Numbered from the stretch's first letter, positions 7,982-16,786 are shown. The stretch is 43,864 bases of DNA from Bacteroidota bacterium (GCA_947459415.1 CANHDN010000006.1:1-43864), one strand, 5' to 3'. A program made the numbers and translations. Notes: generated by a model from the letters alone, not told the origin.

Positions 7982-9001
7982 TTAATCTAATTGTAAATAC
8001 ATATAAATAGGTAGGTGATCGCTATAGCCATTCAAGTATTTTTTGCCGCCAAAGGTTCGTTTTGGATTGCCCTTATATTTCTCTTCAGTTTCTAACATAA
8101 ATTCTTCTTTAAATACCTGAGCAGATTGGTTTAGATACTTTAATTTCCCTTTACCTGATAACAGGTTTTGGTTCAGCATAAACTGATCTAAAAAATTCCA
8201 ATTGCCTCTGTGGTTATAGGATCCTTTTCCTTCTTTCATTAATGCATACATGGGATTATAAAAATCGTTTTTATCAAGCGATTGCATGCTTTCTTTAGCT
8301 TTCAGGAAGTTGCTTATACTGATATTGTTTGGGTGGTCGTTAAAATCTCCCATTAAAACAATAGCTACTTTAGGGTCCTTTTTTTGGATACTATCGCACA
8401 AGTGCTTTAAATAGCTAGCTACATAAATTCGCTTAGGCTCGCTTTCTGTTTCACCGCCTCTTCTGCTGGGCCAATGATTAACAAAAATAACCAGTCTAGA
8501 TTGGTTTTTTAATGTAAAATCTGCCATCAATAAGCCTCTTGTGATACTGCCTCCAATGCTGTCTGGGTTAATATCAAATAATTTTGATTGAACTGATTGC
8601 ACCCATTCTTTTTTATACAATAAAGCATTGTCTATTCCTCTTTCATCTTTGCTATCATGCCAAATGTATTGGTATGTTTTCCCTGTTTTACTTAATGTTT
8701 TAGTTAAATCATCTACGACTAAATGGCTTTCAACTTCGCACATGCCTATAAAATCTGGACCTTTTCCTTGATTAATTTGGGTAATCACCGCAGACATATT
8801 GTTTAATTTATTGAAATATTTTTCGCTATTCCAGGCGTAGGTTCCTTGTGGCAAAAACTCTGAATCATCTTTATTTGGTGTGTCTAAGGTGTCAAATAAA
8901 TTTTCTTGATTATAGAAACTGATACATATTTTTGATTGAGCAATTAATTGTGCATGAATCAGAAACAGAATGTTTAGTAGAATAATTAGTCGTAATTTCA
9001 T
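7982..9001 (-). CDS. Secreted endonuclease/exonuclease/phosphatase-fold protein
   Basis: A 339-residue protein with a Sec signal peptide (hydrophobic MKLRLIILLNILFLIHA, then QLIAQS). The mature part has the EEP fold: YNQENLFDTLD near the N-terminus, IGMCEVES (metal-ligand Glu), VNHWPSRRGG (catalytic His region), MGDFNDHP and YSDHLPIYMYL (terminal DH motif). The fold covers DNases, sphingomyelinases and phosphoesterases, so the substrate is open. The signal peptide argues for action in the periplasm or outside the cell on nucleic acid or phospholipid. It heads the minus-strand run to 4698. A TATTTTTG box lies four bases upstream of its ATG. Confidence 0.85.
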   Translation of the reverse strand: MKLRLIILLNILFLIHAQLIAQSKICISFYNQENLFDTLDTPNKDDSEFLPQGTYAWNSEKYFNKLNNMSAVITQINQGKGPDFIGMCEVESHLVVDDLTKTLSKTGKTYQYIWHDSKDERGIDNALLYKKEWVQSVQSKLFDINPDSIGGSITRGLLMADFTLKNQSRLVIFVNHWPSRRGGETESEPKRIYVASYLKHLCDSIQKKDPKVAIVLMGDFNDHPNNISISNFLKAKESMQSLDKNDFYNPMYALMKEGKGSYNHRGNWNFLDQFMLNQNLLSGKGKLKYLNQSAQVFKEEFMLETEEKYKGNPKRTFGGKKYLNGYSDHLPIYMYLQLD

Positions 9002-9005
9002 CTTT

Positions 9006-9013
9006 CAAAAATA
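9006..9013 (-). promoter_or_regulatory. Putative -7 box (TATTTTTG) ahead of the EEP gene
   Basis: On the minus strand this reads TATTTTTG, matching the Bacteroidota -7 consensus TAnnTTTG. It ends four bases before the ATG at 9001, which would put the transcript start at or next to the start codon. No clear -33 TTTG is found at the expected distance, so the support is moderate. Confidence 0.4.
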
Positions 9014-9088
9014 GTTAGATTCTTTCATTGCAGGTAATTTTGATAAAAAAAAACTATTTTTAACATTCCTAGTTTAATTAAACATATC

Positions 9089-10186
9089 ATGAACGGATAC
9101 CTGTTTTCAAAATACATTGCCCAATCTAACCAAGAAAAAGGTTTTGAACAATTGCTCAATTTGTTCTTACAGCTTCTTCAATATACAAATGGGGATGTAA
9201 CAGAGGCCTTAGACTGGTTGAACCAATTGGATAATCAGCACAAACTAAGCAATCCATCCTATGGTATGGGTAATTTTATTCAGGATTTAAAAGATAAGGG
9301 ATATATTCAAGAGAATCTGGTAGATGCCACCATTACTCCAACTGCTAAAACCAATCAGAGCATTCGTAAAAATAGTTTAGATGAGGTTTTTGGAAAATTA
9401 AAGAAGGGTACAAGGGGTAATCATTCTACTCAAAAAAGCGGATTGGGCGATGAAGCAAATAGTGATATCAGACCCTTTACTTTTGGCGATTCATTGGATC
9501 AAATTGACTTAAATACCAGTATTAAAAATGCCCAAATTAATCATGGCATCCTAGACTTTAAACTTACAGAAGAAGATTTATCTGTTAGAGAGCGCGATTA
9601 TAAGACACAAACTTCTACGGTTCTCATGATAGATATTTCACACAGTATGATTTTATACGGAGAAGATCGCATTACTCCTGCTAAAAAGGTTGCTATGGCA
9701 TTAGCCGAGTTAATTAAAACGAGGTATCCTAAAGATACCTTAGATATCATTGTTTTTGGCAATGATGCCTGGCCAATAGAGATAAAAGATTTACCCTATT
9801 TGCAAGTTGGTCCTTATCATACTAATACCTATGCCGGTTTAGAATTGGCGCTTGAAATTCTTCGTAAAAAACGAAATCCTAATAAACAAATTTTTATGAT
9901 TACAGATGGTAAGCCAACTTGTTTAAAAGAAGGTAATGGGTATTATCAAAATAGTTTTGGATTAGATAGGAAAGTAATCAATAAAACCCTTAATATGGCA
10001 GCTCAAGCCAGGAGGTTAAATATACCTATTACTACCTTTATGATTGCCAGTGACCCGTATTTGCAGCAGTTTGTTCAAGAGTTTACAGAAACTAACAATG
10101 GAAAAGCATACTACAGTAATCTAAATGGCTTAGGCGATTTTGTATTCGAAGATTTTGAGAAAAATAGAAAAAAGAAATTACGTTAA
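9089..10186 (+). CDS. vWA-domain protein paired with a MoxR/chelatase-like ATPase
   Basis: A 365-residue soluble protein without signal peptide or membrane segment. Its C-terminal half is a von Willebrand A domain. The MIDAS metal site is visible as MIDISHSM (DxSxS, about residues 180-187), a Thr in GPYHTNTYAGLELA, and MITDGKPT. The N-terminal half looks helical with a polar, Gly/Lys-rich linker around residues 95-130 and has no motif I know. It ends six bases before the AAA+ ATPase gene, so the two should be co-expressed. MoxR- and chelatase-type AAA+ proteins are known to work with vWA partners in metal insertion or protein remodelling. The substrate of this pair is unknown. Confidence 0.85.
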   Translation: MNGYLFSKYIAQSNQEKGFEQLLNLFLQLLQYTNGDVTEALDWLNQLDNQHKLSNPSYGMGNFIQDLKDKGYIQENLVDATITPTAKTNQSIRKNSLDEVFGKLKKGTRGNHSTQKSGLGDEANSDIRPFTFGDSLDQIDLNTSIKNAQINHGILDFKLTEEDLSVRERDYKTQTSTVLMIDISHSMILYGEDRITPAKKVAMALAELIKTRYPKDTLDIIVFGNDAWPIEIKDLPYLQVGPYHTNTYAGLELALEILRKKRNPNKQIFMITDGKPTCLKEGNGYYQNSFGLDRKVINKTLNMAAQARRLNIPITTFMIASDPYLQQFVQEFTETNNGKAYYSNLNGLGDFVFEDFEKNRKKKLR

Positions 10187-10192
10187 TTATAC

Positions 10193-11671
10193 ATGAATAA
10201 AAAGAAAAAGCCCGAAAATTTAGGCGAGTTAATAAAATGGGGATATGCTAGTAAAAGCATAAAAACCGAAATGAGAGATAATCTCATTCAGGCACTTAAA
10301 ACAGGCACTAATCCTTTTGAAGGAATTCATGGCTATGAAGATACTGTGATTCCACAATTACAAACAGCTATCCTGTCTGAGCATAATATAATTTTATTGG
10401 GGTTACGAGGGCAAGCTAAAACAAGAATAGCAAGGCTAATGGTTAATTTATTGGATGAAGAAATTCCATATATTAGTGGAAGCGAAATATATGATGATCC
10501 ATTAAAACCTATTAGCAAGTATTCACATGATTTAATTGCTGAGTTAGGCAACAAAACTCCAATTTCTTGGTTGAACCGATCAGATAGATATGTTGAAAAG
10601 TTAGCTACTCCAGATGTGTCTGTAGCAGATTTAATTGGAGATATTGATCCCATCAAAGCGGCTACCTTAAAATTGCATTTTAATGACGAGCGTGTTATTC
10701 ATTATGGTATTATTCCCAGAAGTAATCGATGCTTGTTTGTGTTAAATGAATTGCCAGATTTACAAGCTCGTATTCAGGTAGCCTTGTTTAATATTTTGCA
10801 GGAAGGTGATTTGCAAATTCGTGGTTTTAAACTGCGTTTGCCATTAGATGTTCAATTCATTTTTACTGCAAATCCAGAAGATTATACCAATAGAGGTAGT
10901 ATTGTAACACCTCTTAAAGATAGAATTGATAGTCAAATTTTAACCCATTATCCTAAAACAATTGCATTAGCTAAACAGGTAACTTCTCAAGAGGCTCATA
11001 TTAGCGATTTGCAGCGCCAAGCTATTGATGTTTCAGATATCCTATTAAATTTAATAGAACATATTGCTATGGAGGCGCGCGCAAGTGACTGGGTAGATCA
11101 GAAAAGTGGTGTTTCTGCAAGATTAACTATCAGTGCTTTAGAAAATTTGTATAGTACTGCCGAACGCAGAATGTTATTAAATAAGGATTCAAAAACTCAA
11201 GCTAGAATAAGCGATATTTTTGGCGTATTACCCAGTATTACCGGTAAGGTTGAATTAGTTTATGAAGGAGAATTAGAAGGTGCAAAGAATGTAGCACAAA
11301 ATTTAATTGGAAAAGCTATTCGCAGTTTGTTTTTAGAAAAGTTTTCTGATCCAGAAAAGGCTAAAAGGTCAAAACAGTCTAATCCATACGCTACTATTTT
11401 AAATTGGTTTAATGATGGATATACGGTGAGTGCTTTAAGTTTAAGTAGAGACGAACATTACCTAAATACTTTATTAACTGTTGAGGGCTTAGGTGAACTG
11501 GTGAAGGCAAAATTTCCAGCAGAATCTGAGTCAGAAAAATTAATTTTAATGGAGTTGCTTCTGCATGGTTTGGCAGAATTTAGCTTATTAAGTAGAACTC
11601 CGCTTGCAAAAGGGCATGAGTTTTCTGATTTAATGAGCGGTGTATTTAAAGGTATGAAGGATTCTGAATAG
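10193..11671 (+). CDS. AAA+ ATPase of the magnesium-chelatase ChlI / MoxR type
   Basis: A 492-residue AAA+ protein. The P-loop is LLGLRGQAKTR at about residues 68-78, a GxxGxxKT form. The Walker B strand is LFVLNELPDLQARIQVALFN near residues 181-200, with Asn in place of the usual first acidic residue. Sensor 1 is FTANPEDYTNRGSI, followed by TPLKDRIDSQI. The N-E-L-P-D variant is, from memory, usual in this bacterial ChlI-like branch, so I do not call it broken. The C-terminal part is helical with no added domain. It follows the vWA gene after six bases. No bchH/cobN-like large subunit is nearby, so tetrapyrrole metal insertion is unlikely. A chaperone-like role is the better guess. Confidence 0.85.
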   Translation: MNKKKKPENLGELIKWGYASKSIKTEMRDNLIQALKTGTNPFEGIHGYEDTVIPQLQTAILSEHNIILLGLRGQAKTRIARLMVNLLDEEIPYISGSEIYDDPLKPISKYSHDLIAELGNKTPISWLNRSDRYVEKLATPDVSVADLIGDIDPIKAATLKLHFNDERVIHYGIIPRSNRCLFVLNELPDLQARIQVALFNILQEGDLQIRGFKLRLPLDVQFIFTANPEDYTNRGSIVTPLKDRIDSQILTHYPKTIALAKQVTSQEAHISDLQRQAIDVSDILLNLIEHIAMEARASDWVDQKSGVSARLTISALENLYSTAERRMLLNKDSKTQARISDIFGVLPSITGKVELVYEGELEGAKNVAQNLIGKAIRSLFLEKFSDPEKAKRSKQSNPYATILNWFNDGYTVSALSLSRDEHYLNTLLTVEGLGELVKAKFPAESESEKLILMELLLHGLAEFSLLSRTPLAKGHEFSDLMSGVFKGMKDSE

Positions 11672-11706
11672 TTTTTATTTGGATCAAAACGTATTATATT
11701 GCTTCT

Positions 11707-12480
11707 ATGAAAACGAAAGAGGAAATTGTGAGGGATTGGCTGCCGCGATATACAGGCAGACCTTTAGAGGAGTTTGGAGAATATATTTTGCTTACCAATT
11801 TTATTTTGTATGTAGATTTATTTGCTAAACGTTTCAATGTGGAGGTAATGGGTAGAGACAAGCCCATGCAAACAGCAACTGCAGATAATATTACCATTAT
11901 AAATTTTGGTATGGGTAGCGCCATGGCTGCCACATGCATGGATTTGCTTAGTGCTGTTCATCCTAAAGCTGCCTTATTCTTAGGGAAATGTGGAGGGCTA
12001 AAAAAAGTAACCAAAATTGGTGATTTAATTCTACCTATTGCTGCAATTCGTGGTGAAGGAACAAGCAATGATTATATTATGCAAGAAATACCTGCCTTAC
12101 CTTCTTTTAGATTGCAAAAGGCTGTTTCTGCAACCATTGTAAAACATGATTTAGATTATTGGACTGGTACAGTTTATACTACTAATAGGCGTGTTTGGGA
12201 GCATGATGAGGTGTTTAAAGAATACCTCAGAAAAACACGTGCCATGGGAATTGACATGGAAACAGCAACCATTTTCATTACTGGTTTCGTGAACGAGATT
12301 CCAAAGGGAGCCTTGCTTTTAGTAAGCGATAATCCAATGGTGCCAGAAGGGGTAAAAACTTCTAAAAGCGATATGGGTGTAACACAAAACTATGTATTGA
12401 AACATTTAGAAATTGGAATAGATTCACTGATAGAATTAAGAGATTCTGGCGAATCTGTAAAACACCTTAAATTTGAATAG
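11707..12480 (+). CDS. amn: AMP nucleosidase, short form
   Basis: A 257-residue protein of the nucleoside phosphorylase/nucleosidase superfamily, of the type annotated as AMP nucleosidase in Bacteroidota. It would split AMP into adenine and ribose 5-phosphate. Visible features are INFGMGSAMAATCMDLL and ALFLGKCGGLKKVTKIGDLI (glycine-rich phosphate-binding strand), AIRGEGTSNDY, GTVYTTNRRVWEHD, the base/ribose-binding MGIDMETATIF and LLLVSDNPMVPEG. E. coli Amn is about twice as long because of an extra N-terminal regulatory domain, which is missing here. It starts 35 bases after the AAA+ gene on the same strand, so co-transcription is possible. Confidence 0.82.
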   Translation: MKTKEEIVRDWLPRYTGRPLEEFGEYILLTNFILYVDLFAKRFNVEVMGRDKPMQTATADNITIINFGMGSAMAATCMDLLSAVHPKAALFLGKCGGLKKVTKIGDLILPIAAIRGEGTSNDYIMQEIPALPSFRLQKAVSATIVKHDLDYWTGTVYTTNRRVWEHDEVFKEYLRKTRAMGIDMETATIFITGFVNEIPKGALLLVSDNPMVPEGVKTSKSDMGVTQNYVLKHLEIGIDSLIELRDSGESVKHLKFE

Positions 12481-12526
12481 TATTTTTAGTTAGCCATATT
12501 GTTCAGGTTTAAGTAAGGCTAGGTAC

Positions 12527-12540
12527 TTGTTTCTAAACAA
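12527..12540. promoter_or_regulatory. Small palindrome upstream of the cold-shock gene
   Basis: TTGTTTCTAAACAA has six-base arms (TTGTTT and AAACAA) around a two-base centre. It lies about 50 bases upstream of the -7 box of the cold-shock gene. Its spacing and symmetry would suit an operator for a dimeric regulator, but an AT-rich palindrome of this size can arise by chance. Confidence 0.25.
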
Positions 12541-12588
12541 ATAATTGCTTGAAAATAAATAAGATAGTGCTAGTGTGGAATCTTGGCT

Positions 12589-12596
12589 TATCTTTG
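12589..12596 (+). promoter_or_regulatory. -7 promoter element of the cold-shock gene (TATCTTTG)
   Basis: An exact match to the Bacteroidota -7 consensus TAnnTTTG, 18 bases before the ATG at 12615. I do not see a good TTTG at -33. The implied 5' leader is only about 10-15 bases. Confidence 0.6.
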
Positions 12597-12614
12597 TAGC
12601 TCAATTTATATATA

Positions 12615-12806
12615 ATGACACAAGGTACAGTTAAGTTTTTCAATGTTTCCAAAGGATTTGGATTTATTACACCTGATGATGGTGGTAAAGATGTTTTTGT
12701 TCACGCAAATGGTTTAATGAACGATATAGAGGAAGGTAACAAAGTTACTTTTGAAACTGAAGATGGAAAAAAAGGTCCAAGCGCAGTTAAAGTTCAGTTA
12801 GTTTAA
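12615..12806 (+). CDS. Cold-shock domain protein
   Basis: A 63-residue single cold-shock domain protein that binds single-stranded RNA or DNA and can act as an RNA chaperone or transcription antiterminator. The RNA-binding motifs are intact: RNP1 as KGFGFIT and RNP2 as VFVHAN. The N-terminus [16 protein letters not shown] and the end GPSAVKVQ are typical of the CspA family. The gene stands alone, with its own -7 element upstream and a strong terminator 30 bases downstream. Whether it responds to cold cannot be told from sequence. The predicted leader is too short to fold like the E. coli cspA thermosensor. Confidence 0.95.
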   Translation: MTQGTVKFFNVSKGFGFITPDDGGKDVFVHANGLMNDIEEGNKVTFETEDGKKGPSAVKVQLV

Positions 12807-12832
12807 TAACTAATCTATTACATTTTAAAGAT

Positions 12833-12867
12833 AAAAGCTGCTCCAATTTGGAGCAGCTTTTTTTTTA
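12833..12867 (+). terminator. Rho-independent terminator after the cold-shock gene
   Basis: A perfect 12-base stem, aaaagctgctcc (12833-12844) with ggagcagctttt (12850-12861), and a five-base loop. The 3' arm runs directly into an uninterrupted T-run (12858-12866). This is a textbook intrinsic terminator. Confidence 0.93.
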
Positions 12868-12986
12868 TTAATAAGCTAATGCTTAAATTTTTATTTGAAC
12901 GCCTAGCTAATAAATTGTAAATTTAAGAACTATTTAAGCATTTTTTTTATCTACTTTGCATATATTCCCCTAGAATTTAAAACAGT

Positions 12987-15900
12987 ATGCGAAAACTTTT
13001 ACTGCTCTTATTAGGTATATTCCCAATTTTGCTTTTTGGGCAGAACTGCAAAATTACTACCGCTACCAAAAAGGTTTGTTTAGGTAATACTTTATTATTT
13101 AATGTAAGCTATGATGCAGGTTTTACTCCTGTTTCTTATGCTTGGAATTTTGGAAATAGTGCTAGCAGCACTCAGAGCAGTCCGGTGTATCAATACCCTT
13201 CACGTGGCCGGTTTATACCTACACTTACCGTTACCTTTTCGAATGCTACAACTTGCACTGTTACAGGTGATACGATTGATGTAGTAGATAATCCTAAAGC
13301 AGATTTTAATATGAGTACTGCACTCACACAATGTTTTAGAGGAAATCAAAGTTGTATGCAAGATTTATCTACTCCAGGATTGGATAATGCACCACTCACT
13401 ACTAGGCTATTTTTGTTTGGAGATGGTTCTTTTTATAGCCCGCCACAAGGCGGACCAACCAATATTTGTCATACTTATGCAAATCCTTTAGGGGGTGTGT
13501 ATACAATTGTCTTGGAAGTAACAGATGCAAATAATTGTATTTCTAGGAAAGAGAAAATAGATCATGTTACGGTATTTGCCAAAATGCAAAACATTAGTTT
13601 TACTACCACTTATACTATTCAATGTAATCAAACTCCTGTTCGATTTAATAATACATCTAACATGCCATTATCTGCATTAAGCAGTTATCAATGGGATTTT
13701 GGGGATGGAAATAAAGCCAGTAGCCCCTGGACAAACTTTATTCATACATACACCAGTGCGGGCGAGTTTAATGCCAGGTTAAGTGTTATTGATAAGAATG
13801 GTTGCCGTGATACTTTTACCTTGGCACCGGCCGGAAAAAATTATAAAATTGATAGTACTATTTATTTTCAAACCCCTTCCATGTGTTACAAGGGTAATGG
13901 TTTTAGGTTTAAATCTAATAATCCCAATATTGCCAATGTGTATTGGGCATACTATAAAATTGGAAACCCAAATAGGGTAGATACAAGTAGTTCAATATTC
14001 ACTGATTCTATCAATTTTGATGATTGTGGCGCATTTAATGTGCGCATGTATGTTAGAATAGGATCTTGTTTCACAAGAACCGATACTACTGTTTATGTAT
14101 ATGGTCCAAAATCATTGATTGAAACCCGCGCAGACAAAATTATTAATAGTATTCAGTGTGAGGTGTATGATACAGTGAGATTTAGGTCTCCGGTAGGAGA
14201 TAATTCTTGTTATTATGGAAACGGATCCATGTATAGATTATGGGATTTTGATGATGCATTTGCTCCACCATGCACCACCGATACAAAAAATAATATCAAT
14301 GTTGGAGTTAATTGTAGGTACAGCAAAGATAGCGCGAATGTTTGGCATAGATACCTCGATGGCAAAGACCAGTGTTACAATGCAAAATTAATTTTAGGAG
14401 ATGTTAGTAGGGGGTGTTTTGATACGAGTGAGGCGGCACTGAAACTTACCGCCCCCGATGCTGGATGGGATAGTACAAGCAATCCAATTAGGCCTGGGCT
14501 CACCTACACTCCAGCTTTTCCTTGTTTAAATGAGGTGGTGATTTTTGATTTGAAAAAAACTTTACCACTATGCGGTAGAGAATTGGCCTGGTATATGCCA
14601 GATTCTGCTTGTCCTAATGCTGCATGGATTCGAGTGGATACTTTTGATAATCAATTTTTTCATTCTTACAATAAAACGTGTAATCCACTTGGCTATGTTA
14701 CTGTTGGTTTAATTATAAAAAATGGGAAAGATAAAAATGGGAAAGATTGTTACGATACTGCATGGTATCATAATATGTTCAGATTTTTTCCAATTAATCC
14801 AGTTTTTTCTGTAGATCGCCTCAATGAGGGCTGCGGGCCATGGCGCGTAAAGGTTTCAATGGTAGATTCCATTCAGGATAGTTTAAAACGGGTGGTCATA
14901 AATTTTAATGCGCCTGGAGGTGTTTTTACGCTTAATTATGGTCCAAATGATTCCATTATTCCAAGTCAATTTTATACTTTCACTACCCCGGGTATAAAAC
15001 GAATATCTGTTACCATAACGAATACAAGGAATTGTGTGTTAAGATATGAAATCACTACATTTTTTGGATTTGCTAGAAGTTTCAAGCCCGAAAAGCCCAT
15101 TGTATGTCTCAATAAGGGCGCTATCATGGAAGATGATGTAAGTTATTATAATTCTATTTATAAATATTGGCGCGACCCAAGTCGAGCTCCCGCTGGTAAA
15201 GAACAGTTATACTGGGATTTTGGAGATGGTAAAGGTTTTGTGACTTCTGGTTCAATGCCTAAATATAAGTATGATAGGGTAGGTAATTATACTGTAAAAA
15301 TGGTTTCGGTAGACAGTATCGGATGCCGGGATACCTTGGCATATGCTATCAAAGTTAAAGTAGTGGATGTGCAAGCAGCTATTAAAAGCATGCAGGCAAG
15401 GTATTTGTGTGCCCCACAAATTTTACCATTTACAGATGAGTCTAAATATTTTGATTCATCTGCATTATATGGTGATTTGCCTTATGATAAAATTATAGCT
15501 TGGGATTGGGATTTTGGTGATAATAAAAATAATAGTTTAGTCCAAAATCCAGTGCATGATTATACTGCCAATGGTAATTATAATGTAAAGTTGAGAGTAG
15601 AATCTATCAATGGGTGTGCAGATTCTGCAAGTATCCCTATTTGGATTGATGGTCCAAGACCCAGGTTTGATATTCTATCTGATACAGTTGGTTGTGCTCC
15701 ATTTGAGTTGGTACTCAAAAATACCACAGGTTATCCGCTGATAAATTGGGTATGGTATTTTAGAGATCAGAATAATGCTATTGCAAGTACTAAACTAGAT
15801 ACAAATGTTAAACACATCTATACCCAAGCGGGTATCTATAGGATTTATGTGGTAGGGGAAGATACAATCTTTAATCCGCTCACAGGGCAGTATAAAACTT

Positions 15901-16772
15901 GCTTGGCGAGTTTTCCTGACTCTTTAAATGCAAATGCTCCAATTAGAACCATTAGGGTTTTACCTTCTATACGTGCCAATATTATTGCCCCAGATACCGT
16001 TTGTAAAGATGAACCGTTTGATTTAATTGCTCGTCCGGTTCAACTTGTTCCGGCTTTTGTCTGGGATTTTGGCGATGGTACCCCTATTAAACAGGTATTG
16101 TTCCCAGATACCCTTACACAATATTCATACGGTAATAAGCTAACTTATATGGTAAAATTATACCCACTCTCTCCAGGTGCTATTTGTGTTGATACAGCTT
16201 ATAAGTTTATATCTGTTAGTGATGTTTTAGCTGATTTTGATATGGATCAGAGTAAATTACCATTCATCCAATTTCAAAATAAATCTCAATTTGCAGTGAG
16301 GTACGCATGGGATTTTGGCCATCCAATGAGCGGAGATAAAAATAGGAGTACCCTTGAAAACCCTTCTCATAATTTTATCGGTGCTGCCGGTTCTTTTACG
16401 GTTTGTCTTATTGCATATAATGCGCAAGATTGCTGGGATTCTATTTGTAAGGTTACGCTACCTGCCGATGCCCGAGTTAATATTCCAAATATTTTCACGC
16501 CAAACAATGATAATACGAATGACGCATTTGATATTGATATTGTTGGTTATTCATCCTACGAATTGGTTATTTACAATCGTTGGGGTGACCGGGTTTTTGA
16601 AACAAAAAAGGATGGTTTTGGAAATGATGGGATTAATTGGAATGGTAATAACTTTAACTTAGGTGCTGAGTGCCCAGAAGGAGTCTATTATTTTATTTTT
16701 AATTATGCCATGAATGGCAACCCAACTCCAAAATCTGAGAGAGGCTCACTCACTTTGGTACGAGATAAATAA
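12987..16772 (+). CDS. Secreted PKD-repeat protein with gliding-motility/T9SS type B C-terminal domain
   Basis: A 1261-residue exported protein. Residues 1-19 form a Sec signal peptide (MRKLLLLLLGIFPILLFGQ). The body contains repeated PKD-type Ig-like domains, each marked by a YxWDFGDG-like strand. These lie near residues 52 (AWNFG), 234 (YQWDFGDG), 741 (YWDFGDG), 838 (WDWDFGD), 920 (weaker), 1024 (VWDFGDG) and 1106 (AWDFG). Cysteines are frequent, suggesting disulfides. From about residue 1168 the sequence NIFTPNNDNTNDAF, then YNRWGDRVFET, WNG and CPEGVYYF, is the CHU_C/gliding-motility-associated C-terminal domain, a type B signal for type IX secretion. No enzymatic domain is visible, so it is probably an adhesin or cell-surface structural protein. 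Confidence 0.92.
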   Translation: MRKLLLLLLGIFPILLFGQNCKITTATKKVCLGNTLLFNVSYDAGFTPVSYAWNFGNSASSTQSSPVYQYPSRGRFIPTLTVTFSNATTCTVTGDTIDVVDNPKADFNMSTALTQCFRGNQSCMQDLSTPGLDNAPLTTRLFLFGDGSFYSPPQGGPTNICHTYANPLGGVYTIVLEVTDANNCISRKEKIDHVTVFAKMQNISFTTTYTIQCNQTPVRFNNTSNMPLSALSSYQWDFGDGNKASSPWTNFIHTYTSAGEFNARLSVIDKNGCRDTFTLAPAGKNYKIDSTIYFQTPSMCYKGNGFRFKSNNPNIANVYWAYYKIGNPNRVDTSSSIFTDSINFDDCGAFNVRMYVRIGSCFTRTDTTVYVYGPKSLIETRADKIINSIQCEVYDTVRFRSPVGDNSCYYGNGSMYRLWDFDDAFAPPCTTDTKNNINVGVNCRYSKDSANVWHRYLDGKDQCYNAKLILGDVSRGCFDTSEAALKLTAPDAGWDSTSNPIRPGLTYTPAFPCLNEVVIFDLKKTLPLCGRELAWYMPDSACPNAAWIRVDTFDNQFFHSYNKTCNPLGYVTVGLIIKNGKDKNGKDCYDTAWYHNMFRFFPINPVFSVDRLNEGCGPWRVKVSMVDSIQDSLKRVVINFNAPGGVFTLNYGPNDSIIPSQFYTFTTPGIKRISVTITNTRNCVLRYEITTFFGFARSFKPEKPIVCLNKGAIMEDDVSYYNSIYKYWRDPSRAPAGKEQLYWDFGDGKGFVTSGSMPKYKYDRVGNYTVKMVSVDSIGCRDTLAYAIKVKVVDVQAAIKSMQARYLCAPQILPFTDESKYFDSSALYGDLPYDKIIAWDWDFGDNKNNSLVQNPVHDYTANGNYNVKLRVESINGCADSASIPIWIDGPRPRFDILSDTVGCAPFELVLKNTTGYPLINWVWYFRDQNNAIASTKLDTNVKHIYTQAGIYRIYVVGEDTIFNPLTGQYKTCLASFPDSLNANAPIRTIRVLPSIRANIIAPDTVCKDEPFDLIARPVQLVPAFVWDFGDGTPIKQVLFPDTLTQYSYGNKLTYMVKLYPLSPGAICVDTAYKFISVSDVLADFDMDQSKLPFIQFQNKSQFAVRYAWDFGHPMSGDKNRSTLENPSHNFIGAAGSFTVCLIAYNAQDCWDSICKVTLPADARVNIPNIFTPNNDNTNDAFDIDIVGYSSYELVIYNRWGDRVFETKKDGFGNDGINWNGNNFNLGAECPEGVYYFIFNYAMNGNPTPKSERGSLTLVRDK

Positions 16773-16786
16773 CAGATTCAATAAAT

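Noticed and set aside
7982-9001. Classifying the EEP protein as a toxin or restriction nuclease
   Set aside because: It has a signal peptide and sits in a housekeeping operon with tRNA-modification genes. No immunity or methylase partner is present.
16354-16662. Hydrophobic plus-strand frame inside the PKD protein gene
   Set aside because: It lies in another phase across the conserved type B sorting domain. Its Ile/Leu-rich sequence is what AT-rich shifted codons give.
12987-16772. PKD repeats as a DNA-level tandem repeat
   Set aside because: The repeats share a protein motif only. The nucleotide sequences differ and spacing is irregular, so there is no recent tandem duplication.
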